Source: Ancylostoma caninum
Lineage: Eukaryota; Nematoda; Chromadorea; Rhabditida; Ancylostomatidae
Direction of reading: 5' to 3'
DNA length: 64,000 nucleotides
Assembly: GCA_037903475.1 (NCBI GenBank)
Contig: JBAJFG010000019.1
Location: 8,803,001 to 8,867,000 of the forward strand
Shown here: piece after piece, positions 1 through 10,967 of the stretch
How positions within the stretch are numbered: the first letter of the stretch is position 1
Layout: each line of letters begins with the position of its first letter
The notes under the pieces: model-generated
Told to the model about the DNA's origin: nothing
Seen by the model: only the letters and a program-made list of their open reading frames with translations
Database searches by the model: none
Translations under genes and position numbers: made by a program

Positions 1-119
1 ACTCCTTACACAACACTTTGTATTCGAGACCGGTGTTCCTAGAATTTGCCAGCTTCCGTCTATCCGCGGGCATCTGCAGAGTTGCCTCGGTTAGTCTTCT
101 TCTACATTGACCTTCTCGT

Positions 120-230
120 TTTCGAATATATTCGAATATAGCAACCTTCTCGAATATTCGACTACTCGAATGTCCAAATACTCGAATTTTTTGAACATTT
201 ATTCGAATGCGAATATTGGATTATAACTAT
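120..230. repeat. AT-rich TTCGAATA-type low-complexity cluster
   Basis: Repeated short blocks built on TTCGAATA/ACTCGAAT occur here. Similar clusters lie near 5555-5590 and 24080-24230. The unit is self-complementary, so this is probably degenerate simple sequence shared by several repeats. No gene is visible around it. Confidence 0.45.
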
Positions 231-510
231 AGAAGAAATGCATCACTGTTGTACTTATTTATCGGACAGATCAGGAGTTGTTGGCCGAGACAGCAGCCAA
301 GAGAGAGAGCCAGCACAGCCAAGAACAATATGCCTATCGACTCTTAGAAATAGAGACTATAACAGTTTTGAAAACGGAATTTTTGTCACTTTTGAGGTAC
401 AGTATCCGAATCAGTCTCGCTTCTGAAGTAGATAAAATCAATTCGCCTCTGTTGATATGAGATTGCTAGTTCACTACTGGTGAGCCAATGCAAGTTATCT
501 GTTCCTTCCT

Positions 511-612
511 TCGATGACTCGTGATGTTACTTCCAGTTGGTAACTACCATTTAAGATTTCTTCTTTTTTAGGAGACAACTGGTGTCAAGTAGTTGTTATC
601 ACGAGTCATCGA
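511..612. repeat. Short hairpin with 15-base perfect arms
   Basis: TCGATGACTCGTGAT at 511-525 recurs as its exact reverse complement at 598-612, separated by about 72 bases. Similarity continues more weakly inward. This could be the end pair of a tiny MITE or a structured transcript. Nothing nearby shows that it is transcribed. Confidence 0.5.
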
Positions 613-1870
613 AGTTATCAACCCGACGTACATAGCCTATGTAGTCAACATATGTATAATTAGTTGTTTTCGAGTCGTACTGGGTTGTTTTTCCTGCTGG
701 TTAATTCGCCTCAACCGGATCCTGTCATCGACGGAAATTTTTGCTCTAACGCCCTTTTTACCCAATCTGTCAGTTGCTCTACTAGTAGTGCAGTACAGTA
801 TCTTGTCGGCCAAGCTTCAGTTAATCCGCCAACACAAAACAACGGGTCCACACTGTTATTGTACCAGAGAGCGTTGATAACAAGCACGCCGTTCGTTTCA
901 GTATTTACCTTTTAGGAAGGACGCCTCGTCCTTGTATCGTTCGGTTCTTATTGTGGGCATGAGTCGCTTTCCAGTTCATAGCGCTCTTTTGGTGATTACT
1001 GCTCAGCACGTGACGTCTTCATAGGTGATTCAGATCTGAATGAAAATCATGCGTGCGCATTTTTTGCCTTGAATTTTTCTAATTGTTGTTGCGCAAGTTC
1101 CTACTTCCACCGCTCTCCATTTCTCCAGATTTCTACATCCTGCGTGGTTTGCCAAAAATTAGCCGGCTGAGACACGATCAAATACTTAAAAAGTCACTGT
1201 ATGTAGCGGGTAGATCCTCTTTTTTTCTACATTTATCTGTATTTCGAAGAGAGAGAAAGCAATAGAGCTTTCTATTATGAGTAACCTTCTGCGGGAGTTA
1301 CCTCTTCCAACAACTACAAATACGATTGCTTACAGTGTAACCCAATTACTATCAGCTTGCCATTCATTTTCAACTTTCTAAGTACATCATTTTCAACCAT
1401 CATTCTATAGTAGCTGATTATTTCATTAATCTAATCATTTACCAGCCTTCTTTTGTACTCACGTTATCATTATTCTGCTAAGAACCCTCCTTTCCTAATG
1501 GACGTCATTTCTTTTCTTCTCTGCAACATTTCGTATTCCTTCCTAAAGGAGGATAATATCTCTATCAAAATTGTTATGAAGCTATCTGAGGCATAATCTG
1601 TATCCTTAAGTTATCAACAGGGTCAAGCATGACGATGGGAAAAACCGACCCTCAATACGACCCCCCTATTCCCTCGTCCAACCCCCGCCTTTTCACGACC
1701 CCCCCTCCCCCTCCCTTCTGCTCCCGCGTGTTTTCTCCGAACACTGAAACACTGAACAGTTTCAAGGAAGAGCACACAAAAGAAACACATTAAAAACCCA
1801 AAATCGAAGCTAGAACAACCTTGAGGTCGATATACATCCTTCCTTATCCGATCGGACCAGACTGCCAACA
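613..1870. other. Stretch without recognisable gene
   Basis: Only short open frames without splice context are seen. The end (about 1640-1730) is a C-rich tract with repeated CGACCCCCC blocks. A similar tract in the same orientation lies at about 3170-3200, just outside the inverted-repeat pair. Confidence 0.5.
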
Positions 1871-3060
1871 GGAACGATCATGTCATTTCGTGTCAAAACA
1901 GGACTGATTGGCAGCGCATGCGAGGAATCGGTTTCAGCGTTGGCATTTGCGCGCCCACGGGTTCGACTTCCGGCGCCTCCAAAAAATTTTTGCACAGGTT
2001 GAGACGTTCAGGATTTAGTGTGGAGTAGAGAGGATTTAAAGGTTCGAAAATAAAGTGAGGGAAGCGAAGGCGATCGATAACACATGCGAGAATTCGCCTA
2101 CAGGGGACGCCAGTTTGTGGAAAACTAGGGTTACTTAGACCTCGTATTGAGGTTCTCTGACTCGAAATCAGCGAATGATTTTCTAAATATCCATAGAGGA
2201 CGATCGGCTCTATCTTTTGCCAGAGTTTCAATATTCTAGACCTTCACATATTTTTGGGACTCGATGGGAAATCGATGGGAAATTTGTCGAATTTCCCATC
2301 GATTTCTCATCTAAATTGCGGGAAAACGAGCGAACTTCGTGGAGCCAGATTCTGTATTCAGGTGGGAAATTTCCTCAACTAAAACTCATACAAGGAAAGT
2401 TTTTATGATATCTGCAAATTGCTTCTCAGTGATTTGCCAAACAGATTTACTCCATTTTCACCACCTGTTCAAATTGCGAGATTTTCACTTCTTTAACTCC
2501 CATGAAAAGAGTTTGCCTTTTACCGAAATTTCACTACCTTCACGTAATAGAACTCCAAGCATTGATTCTTCATGTCCATTATCCCACCCCAATAATTGCT
2601 CCTGCATGCGTGAGTTAGATGGGAATTTTCCCCTCGGAGACCCGAAAAATTGAAAAATTTCCCATCGAGCTCCCAAAGGCATATGAAGTTCTAGAAAATT
2701 AAAACTCTGGCAACAGGTAGAGCTTGTCGTTCTCTATGGATACGTAGAAAGGCATTTGCTGATTTCGAGTCAGAGGACTTCAGCACGAGGTCTAGGTCAC
2801 CCTACTTTTCCACGTTCTGATGGGCCCTGCAGGCGAATCCTAGCATGTGCAATCGATTGATCTCGCTATCCACACTCTATTTTTTAAACATTTCCACCGT
2901 CTTTGCTCCACACTTGATTCTGAAGCGAGTCCGGCCCGTGCAAAAATCTATTGAAGATGCCGGGAATCGAACCTGCGGGTGCGCTGAAGTTGTTGATTCC
3001 TCTCATACGCTGCCAACCTGTCCTGTTTTGGCGCGTAATGACATGGTGGTTCATGCTGGC
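1870..3060. repeat. Large inverted-repeat pair with tRNA-like outer ends
   Basis: The segment 1870-2300 matches the reverse complement of 2620-3060 over roughly 430 bases, with scattered differences. A loop of about 320 bases separates the arms. The outer part of each arm is tRNA-like: 1895-1975 on + and 2945-3035 on -. The minus copy contains GGTTCGATTCC, an exact polymerase III B-box form, preceded by an A-box-like GGTTGGCAGCGTATGAGAGG. The plus copy has GGGTTCGACTTCC. The arms could be two tRNA-derived SINEs inserted head-out, or one foldback element. The inner arm edges share ACTCGATGGGAAA-type sequence, which favours a single foldback. They are not working tRNA genes, because the stems do not pair well. 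Confidence 0.65.
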
Positions 3061-3063
3061 AAG

Positions 3064-3607
3064 TGCGGACCGTCATTTGTTATGATGTCATAAAACAATC
3101 ACGAATTTACATTCAATGGTCAAGCCACCCCTCTATGTACCCCATCCACACCTCTCCAATACGACCCCCCCTTCTCAGTCCCCTCCCATACGACCCCCTC
3201 ATGGGAAATTCCCATCGGACGTGTGTTGGAAACGGTTTGCTAAGGGCTTCTCCAGCAGTCCCTGAACGTTCTCTGGTTAAAAGCAATGTATTCAACGGCA
3301 GTTTTCCCCTTGAAGATATCAGCAATGTATGCTCGCAAAATCCCCTGCAAGTTACTAAAAGAACTCGAATGCCTGCTACATCTTCAAAGAAGTGATTAAT
3401 GAAAGGAACGTCACAGCTTGATCTAATTTTTTGGAATATCCTAGTACACACGCTTCCATAAACACTAATAATGCATCCATTTGTGGAGTTACTAGTGTAT
3501 TCCTTGTTTCTCACACATTTCCGCAAGTTTGAGTCTCCGCCGCAGATTTTTTAGGTGGTGGTGAAATATTCCACTAAAATTCTGTGCTGGAGTGTTGAAG
3601 ATTTATG
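3064..3607. other. Upstream region of the UGT gene
   Basis: C-rich tract at about 3130-3200, then unremarkable sequence up to the UGT start. A pyrimidine run ending ATTTTTTAG at about 3545-3553 could serve as an acceptor for a 5' UTR exon or spliced leader. No TATA-like element is convincing. Confidence 0.35.
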
Positions 3608-3615
3608 TTTTCAAG
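3606..3615 (+). promoter_or_regulatory. Possible trans-splice acceptor before UGT start
   Basis: TGTTTTCAAG ends five bases before the UGT initiator ATG at 3621. In many nematode mRNAs a spliced leader is added at such a site close to the start codon. The site is slightly off the TTTTCAG consensus, so an upstream acceptor at about 3553 is an alternative. Confidence 0.35.
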
Positions 3616-3620
3616 GAGTA

Positions 3621-6600
3621 ATGAGGTGGTTACTGGCTCTATTGTTCTCCACCATTTGTCATTTCGTCTCTGGGTACAACTACTTGGTCGTCTCACCCCT
3701 ATTTGGTCACTCTCACTCCCACTTCATGGGTACAATAGCGGATACCCTCACGGAAGCTGGTCACAATGTGGTGAGTGTCCTATTCCTCAGAAAGTCAAAA
3801 AAAAATGTAAAGAGAAGAGTAAGACGAGAAAAAGCAAAAATGATGAGTTGGTGCAGAACAAAATCAGTTATCAGTATTTCCCCGTCCATGTGAGATGACG
3901 CATTTTATATTTTTAAGACAGTGTTGATGCCAATTATGGATCCAGACTTGGAGAATAATACTGGACTGAAGTCAACGACGCATGTCATCAAGGTGGCGCC
4001 CGACAACCGAACCGCTGCGATGTTCATGCAGAAGGCGAGGTTCTCGTCGAGACTGTGGAACCTCGATCCTTCGGCTTTCGGCATGATTAAGGTGCATATT
4101 CCACACATATTTCTATAGCACAAATTTGAAATATTATCGGTGACAATTGATTTTACCCAAACCCATGACTGGAATGAACCTTGCTTGTGAAATCTCAGTT
4201 TAGTACATGAAAGACCTGATGCCGGCATGGCCGCGGCCTTTGGCCGGCCAGATTTGGCTATCGACATGTATGCTCTAGACATGGTATCTCACAGAATTCT
4301 TAAAATTTCGAAAATAGGGGTTATTCGATACGCTGAACGCAAATATCAAATTCATGTTGTACCAGAATCTCGCTGTGGGGAAATTACAATAGGTGGTGGA
4401 AAACTTAATCAATTCCGGTGCTATGTAGCTAGCCCCTAATGGCAACGAAAGCGGCCACATTTGGCCCACTTTTGAAAGGCGGCCAAATGTGGCCAGATTC
4501 TTCAGGAAAAAAATTTGGCTGAAACTTTGCATGAAGGAATTATTTCAGGTGCTGTGCACCAAAATCGCATCAATTTCGCATAATAACCCCATTTTAGTAG
4601 CGTTACGGTACGTTTACGGTAGGAATGTCATCTTACAGAACTTTCTGAAACTGCGCATAGGCGTTTGCTTGAGGTGCTGAACATGACCATCAATGCCATT
4701 TTGCATGATGTTGCCGCTTTCATGCTGAGAGCAGCATATTCTTTCGAATTCTGGTCGGCCAAAGGTGGCTGGCCGCGGCCATGTCTGCATCAGGCCTAAA
4801 ATGACGGTCAATCACCCTTGCGAACCAGAAACTGCTCGTCTGGCCCGCCTCGAAGCACCACTTACGCAGCGCATCAAAACCAGCTGGGCTCTTGTTTTCT
4901 TTTTATCTTATTATTTCTACTGTTTTTCTTGGTGTCTTTATTTTCACTCAAAGAAAACATAAGAACACCCGACAACCATAGCGCCCAGCTGATCTACCAC
5001 GTCGCGTCGGTGGTGCGGCGCGGCAGACCAGAATTCTGGTGCGAACACCGCAGTGCTCTGTAGTGCAAGAGTGATTTACCGGCCTATCAGTGAAGAAACT
5101 CACTATTTTAACACTTGCCCATGCTTTACTCGACAGTACATTTTAACCAAGACATTTTCATCCCGCGGCGCGCTCGTTTGTCTTACTGTTCAGTTTCGCA
5201 ATTTGCTTTTATTCCAGCTGGCCATGCATTTGGCACAGAGCTTCTCCTGGCAGTGTGAAAGTGAGTTCTTCAGTTAGATTTCATGTGATTTTGTTTGGTT
5301 AGAAAGAAAAACCAGCGAAAGTGGAGTCCGAAACTTCTTGAACTGTAAATCCAGATTCATAGGCTAAAAACGCTTGAAAACTGGGCATATCGCCCCCCTC
5401 CCCCTAAAAAAACATGAACGTTCTACGGCAAATGCTAGTTTTAATCAGTTGTTATTTCGCCAAAAGTGATTCACTAGTACAGCCTTGCTCAATTTTGTAG
5501 TTTACATGGCGCTGGATGAAGTGCTACATTTGAATTTTTTCAAATATATGAATAATTCGAAGAAACAGGAATCCGAATATTATTCGACCTGAGCAACACT
5601 CTGCAGCTGTTTGCGCTTTTCTCTGAATTTCGGCTTTAGCAATTCCTTTGGGTTTTTCTTCCAAGATGCTGCTACTTTCTAGACAACTCCTAAAAACTGT
5701 ACTATAGTCCCATCATTTCACTGTTATCTTGATAAAAGGCCAGGTCTCTATGTTTTCTGTCCTCAATGTCCAGCACGAGGGGGGGGAAGGTTTGGGACGT
5801 CCTGAACTATCCACAGTTTGCGGCTGTGCAGAACACGAGCAACATTCAAGAAGAAAGTCTTTTCAAACTGCGTATGAAGGAAAATGCTCGAAAAAACCAA
5901 CAAATATGATGTGAGATTTTCAGAAGTTTTAAACGACAAAAATGTGATGGATACGCTTTACGGGATGCAGTTCGACGTCGGTATCGCTGAACCATCCGAC
6001 TTGTGTGGTTTCGGTAAGATGACAGATGGAAGTTGATGCGATTGTTTGAGCTGAAGATAACTCGCTCCCTTTTCAGGCATCTTCGAGCTGCTCAATGTGA
6101 AATCCACAATTGCGGCTACTTCATGCGTTCATGCAGATCATGTCTCGAAAATTGTTGGAGTGCCAGTAGCCCCCAGTTATGTTCCAGGTATCAGATTTTA
6201 TTTTATCGAATCAAGATTGCGATTAGAGAACAAGACGGCACAATCATTTGTGGAAGTATCCCGAGAGCTTGTCAGTTCAAAATGGATTAAAATAAATCAT
6301 CGATATGAGAAATAGCGGCAGTGTAAACAATGCGTATCGATTGCCAGTTTGCACCACCTTGGTACGCTTCCGAGCTGTGCTCATCGCGTCTCGTTGCTCC
6401 TTTTTCATGTTGAGATCTCATCGATAGACCCATACCGAATTGAATACGCACCACATACATAACTCATTTAACTATGTTCTTCTCGTTAAGGCTCGATGTC
6501 CACAAAAAGCGACGTGATGGATATAATGGGACGCCTACAGAATGCCGTTCAAACACTGCTTGGTGTGAAATTTTTCGAAGGACTTTTTGATAGGGAAGTG

Positions 6601-9600
6601 GCACTATTTCGAGAAAAGTACGGGCCAGAGTTCAAGAGTTACGAGGTGAGACGGCTTGTACGAGTTCCCTTACCTCCAAAAAGCAAATTTGTGTTTTCAG
6701 ACCGATTCTTTAGCCCGTAACTGGCAGAGATTACAGAACTAATATGAACTTCAATTCTATGACAATCTTCGGTTTAGGAGCTCCTCGCACAAGTCTCGTA
6801 TGTGTTCACAAACTCAAACCCGTACCTTGACTATCCGCACCCGACTATCCATAAAGCTGTCGATATTGGAGGTATCGCTGTATCATTAGATGCGAAGAAG
6901 AACAAACTGCCACAGGTTCGGACCTTGAAGATCTGACGATTTCAATACCAAGCTTTTTTCCCATTTTCCAGAACATCGATGAAATCCTGAATGTCCGAAA
7001 AACAAATGTGGTCATCTCGTTTGGTTCAATTGTGAAGTCCTGCTATATGCCCGATGATTACAAGTAAATTGTACCAATCGCACAGTAATCACCGACGTAT
7101 CGTGTATCCCACGAATTCAGGGAGTCCTTGCTGAAAGTGTTCGAATCGATGCCGAACACGATGTTCATTTGGAAGTATGAGCTTGAAGAATCCCCGATCA
7201 CTTCTCATCTTCCCAATGTTCATTTGTTTGCATGGCTACCGCAGAATGCTCTACTAGGTATGGTTTCTTTGGTTCTTTTTTCTATTGGTTTTCACGCACT
7301 TGATTTCAAATTTATCTTCTGCTCAAGTATTCATACACTTCAACGGGCGCAGAAAGAATGCGCGGAGGAACCAAAACCCGCAAAAAAAGACTCACAAAGT
7401 CGGTTCTCTTGTAGAAGTATTTTCTGCAAGTATACAAAGAAGAGGAGCACCCGGAAAGCAGAAACCTCAATAGAAGATTAATAGACAGCGATAATAACGT
7501 TGGAGGCATGAGAAACACAACAAAACGCTAAAAACCAATAAGAAAAATCAAACGTCGACAAATACCGCTAAAACATCGATCCGACTAGCTATTGGGGCTA
7601 CACATGATTAGGATCTTACTCTATATAAAGCGCAGACCCCCACCCCCCCATCGCCGCGCGAGGGATGACAGGTCACGCTGTCATTGATCCACTCGCCTCG
7701 CCCCACCTCTTTTGCCCGCCGCCACGGGCTCAATTGCGAAAATTGACACGCCCAATGACACGCCCATGTATATGTATGTGTACAACATGGAAATCTTCAA
7801 TTAGGACATCTAATTTGCAATGAAAACGGAATATCTTTGATCTTTAAAGCAGAATGGGAGAACCAATGATGAAGCGAGTGTGATTTCGCAATCAGAAACG
7901 TGAATCATCCAAATATAGCAGAGTTGTACGGAAATTTTCACCGCACTCCTTCTAAAGCATTAAGTAATAATAGCAATTAGAAATTAATGGTCCGAGGAAC
8001 AAATGGTGCACTCTATGAGCTCAATATTGTGCTTACAAAGTAGGAATAGAACGTTTACGCACTTTTTTCCTGTTACAACCTGATTGTGCCCGAACCATAA
8101 CGATTTGGACTTCCAGCGCTATCACAAATGAAAAAGACTTGACCACGTGAGGATCTGTGTTTCTACTCATAAAACGCACCATGTAGGAGCTCTTTATATT
8201 GAATATAATAAGAGTTAACCTCCAAACCGTTTAGGAGCTATGCAGTTTCGCAGAAAATCACTGTCATCCGCGAAGCGCGGCGAAGCTGCGCTTCGTGTGG
8301 ATTACCTTGAGTTTACCTAGCCCTGAGGTAACGTGGCACACGGGTCCGAGTCAGAGCGCCGCGAAGCGGCGCTCTGGCTCGGGGTTCCCTTTTTTTCAGA
8401 GTTTACCTAGCCCTGAGGTAACGTGGCACACGGGTCCGAGTCAGCTCTGGCTCGGTTCTATAATAGGAAGCGAGCGGTCGCGCTGCGCGCCCTCTTCAAG
8501 TCCATACAGAGCTCAGCTCAGCACCATCGACGCCTGCGTAGATGATTTCCATTTAGTGCTTTGCGAAGTCTCAGATGCACTAGCAACTATAACCTACGCT
8601 CACACCCTGATGTTTGCGTATTAAGGCAGCAGCAAAATAAATCCCATCCATCTCAATTCAATTATTCGGGCTTCGAGCAACTGAGCCAACTTATTCTAGA
8701 GATCAGCAGCGGTGTTAGGATATTTTGTACTACATAGATGCGTGCGTCCGCTGTGAATGCTTCTATGTGACGAAGAACATAGCCCAGTCGCAGTACTCAC
8801 GCAGGTTAGACGCAGAAGAGAAGCACGCCTTGCGTACTCGTAGCGGTCGTGCTGTATCATCATTCAGGGTGTAGATGCCTCGCCGACCTATTTTCGTGAG
8901 AAATCGTGCGCCAGTGGATGCGTGCGTGTGATGCTCGATAGACGCACGCGTCTATCGAGCGTCTAGTATAAATTGGCCTGTTACTTAAGGAACGTACTCG
9001 CTCCATATTTATAATTTAGACAAAGTTTACTTCGCTTGTCGTAAAATCGAGAATCGCCGTGATCACGCTACTCCTCTGAAAAACAGAATTTGACGGTATC
9101 TCACAGGTATGATAAAATACCGTCAAGCCACTAAATACCAATGAATATCAATGATATCACTTCGGTTTCTATCAGTACCTTGGGATAGCTAAGCCTCTCT
9201 TCAGTTCGATAAGCACCGAGGAGAAACAATAGCGTTAGGCACTGCCTATTCCGTAATGGAGTTAATCTATGAAATAATAAAAATCTATGCGATAATAAAC
9301 AATAATATAATAGTATAATACTTTATAATATAATAGTTTCTGCAGAGATCGTCAGCAGTTTTTGGAGAGGTCTGAGAGGAGAAACTTATTTACTATCCAT
9401 TTTCAGCACTTTAAACTTTTTGAAGTTCTTGGAATGAGAATTTCTTCACCCTCCCCCTTTCCCCACATTAAGATTTCTGTGAGTTGCGAAGACTACTAGT
9501 GCTTGGTTTTGCACAAACTATCAATTAATGGATGCTTGTTTTCGTATTTCTCGCTCAGTGATATCAGTGAATAAATGTAAATATGAACTTTTGGATTATT

Positions 9601-10626
9601 ATTGCCGTAATTTGTTCCTAGAAAAATAACCTTGCTTTATCGCTATATCCGCCAACAAGGACAAAATCCTTACTTCGAAGCTGTGCAAGTCTGTGCAAAT
9701 CTAAGAATGAATCAGCACTACAAAATAATTTCGGATTGTGAAGCACAAATTTAAATTGTCGCGGAAAATTGAATTCTCAAACATGAATTTCTTGCATTTC
9801 GAAGTGGAACGTGCCAAAAAGGTTATTTACTAGGTTTTTCAGCAGATCCACGAATTTCCGCCTTCGTGTCCCACGGCGGTCTTGGCAGCACCAACGAGAT
9901 TGCTCACATGGGGAAACCAGCAGTGATGGTACGTATTCTCCAACTTACAATATCCTAGTTGGTCAACGAGACAACTCGTCCAGGTGCCGTTGTTTGCTGA
10001 TCAGAGCCGCAATGCGAATATGCTGGCGAAACACGGAGGAGCACTGGTGCTGGAGAAATACGACATAGCCAATCACACCAAGGTGACGGAGGCAATCCAA
10101 AAAATCACCACCGATCAGAGGTATGAGATTCATGGAAGGTTTCCTGTCTTTCGAGTCTAATTTTCCGGAAAAAAACATTAGAATTTGAAAAATACTGGTA
10201 TCGCTGTAATTGAAAATGTCGATATTAAGTAAAAATGAAGAAGAAGAAGAAGAAGAAGTAAAGTGAATATTACAAAATTTGCTTCAGCTACTCCAAGAAT
10301 GCCAAGTTACTCGCAGAGATCCTCGTCAATCAGCCCATCAGCGCCAAACAGCTACTGCTCAGACACGCTGAATTTGCTGCCAGGTAACGTTACCCAGTGC
10401 TTTCGCTGGAAGGATAAACATGAGAAAAAAAGCCATTTTCAGATTCGGCCGCCTTTCCAACTTAGACCCATACGGTCGCCATTTGTCCACAATTCAGTAC
10501 TACTTCATTGATGTTATCGCTCTGGTGGTAGTCACAGCGACTACCATCATTTATCTTGTTTACCGACTGCTCAGGACACTCTGGCGGTTACGGGTAACCC
10601 GGTTAACTAAAGCTAAAAGTGATTAG
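3621..10626 (+). CDS. UDP-glucuronosyltransferase (UGT, GT1 family), complete 13-exon gene
   Basis: The enzyme transfers a sugar from a UDP-sugar to small lipophilic acceptors (detoxification) on the luminal side of the endoplasmic reticulum. Exons: 3621-3770, 3918-4091, 5218-5260, 5924-6013, 6077-6187, 6491-6645, 6778-6915, 6972-7063, 7121-7257, 9843-9928, 9984-10120, 10288-10383, 10443-10626. All have GT/AG borders and compatible phases. They total 1593 bases, or 530 residues plus stop, the usual UGT length. Residues 1-18 form a signal peptide (MRWLLALLFSTICHFVSG). SPLFGHSHSHF at 25-35 is the N-terminal substrate-domain start with candidate catalytic histidines. The C-terminal UDP-sugar signature spans about 365-425: HGGLGSTNEIAHMGKP then VPLFADQSRNA. 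A membrane helix lies near 489-511 and a short basic tail (RLRVTRLTKAK) follows. No frameshift or stop is seen, so it looks functional. The exact substrate and sugar cannot be told from sequence. Confidence 0.95.
4215..4794. repeat. MITE-like inverted-repeat element in UGT intron 2
   Basis: CCTGATGC at 4215 with downstream ATGGCCGCGGCC is mirrored by GGCCGCGGCCAT..GCATCAGG ending at 4794, so the element is about 580 bases with imperfect terminal inverted repeats. The interior carries further GGCCAAATGTGGCC palindromes. No transposase frame is present. It lies wholly inside a UGT intron. Confidence 0.6.
4825..5045. repeat. Hairpin MITE family A, copy 1
   Basis: Left arm 4833-4895 (CGTCTGGCCCGCC.. 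to CCAGCTGGGC) pairs with right arm 4980-5035 (GCCCAGCTGATC.. to GGCAGACCAG). The central stretch has a GTCTTTATTTTCACTC block followed by AAAACATAAG. A second copy with the same arm and centre motifs lies at 35535-35760. Non-coding. Confidence 0.6.
8309..8444. repeat. 46-base direct repeat, 90-base period
   Basis: An identical block starting GAGTTTACCTAGCCCTGAGG and ending GGGTCCGAGTCAG occurs at 8309-8354 and again at 8399-8444. The spacer contains the palindrome AGCGCCGCGAAGCGGCGCT. Identity over 46 bases indicates a recent duplication. Confidence 0.8.
8930..8976. repeat. TATACTAG-family MITE end (partial)
   Basis: A palindrome GATAGACGCACGCGTCTATC is followed by CTAGTATAAATTGG. This matches the end motif of the copies at 17751-17930, 50876-51108 and 60290-60406. 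The opposite end is not clear. Confidence 0.45.
10239..10259. repeat. GAA trinucleotide microsatellite
   Basis: About seven GAA units lie in UGT intron 11, with no effect on coding exons. Confidence 0.8.
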
Positions 10627-10961
10627 GTGTTTGATGACATTGTATAAAATCTAAGTAACTGATTAGTACGGTACTATGATGCGGATTCAACGCTTCTGCT
10701 CAAAAACCCAACTGCTAGCTCAAAACTTGCTCAGGATTCCAAGATATGCTCTGAAGATGTCGTGTAAAGAGAACTTCACGATTAACTGATACTAATTTTA
10801 TCACATTACATTACTGTATTAGTGCAAACCTTACTATACTGTCTGTGCGACGAATGTATTAATATTGTATCAACGAATGTATTAATATTGTATTAGTGCT
10901 AAGAAAAGCAGGCTCAATGCGAATCCATTTATTTTATGTGGCATTTTCTGCTCCTCGGAAT

Positions 10962-10967
10962 AATAAA
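10962..10967 (+). terminator. Candidate UGT polyadenylation signal
   Basis: AATAAA occurs about 335 bases after the UGT stop codon, the first canonical hexamer downstream in this orientation. The true cleavage site could differ. Confidence 0.4.

Larger units (their letters stand above)
7258..9842. other. Large UGT intron 9 with repeats
   Basis: This 2.6 kb intron is far larger than the other UGT introns downstream of exon 4. It holds a duplicated 46-base block (8309-8354 and 8399-8444), GC-rich hairpins around 8270-8390, and a decayed TATACTAG-family MITE end near 8930-8975. I see no coding exon in it. Confidence 0.6.

Noticed and set aside
1623..1868. 81-codon minus-strand frame
   Set aside because: It is an Arg/Gly-rich artefact of the C-rich tract.
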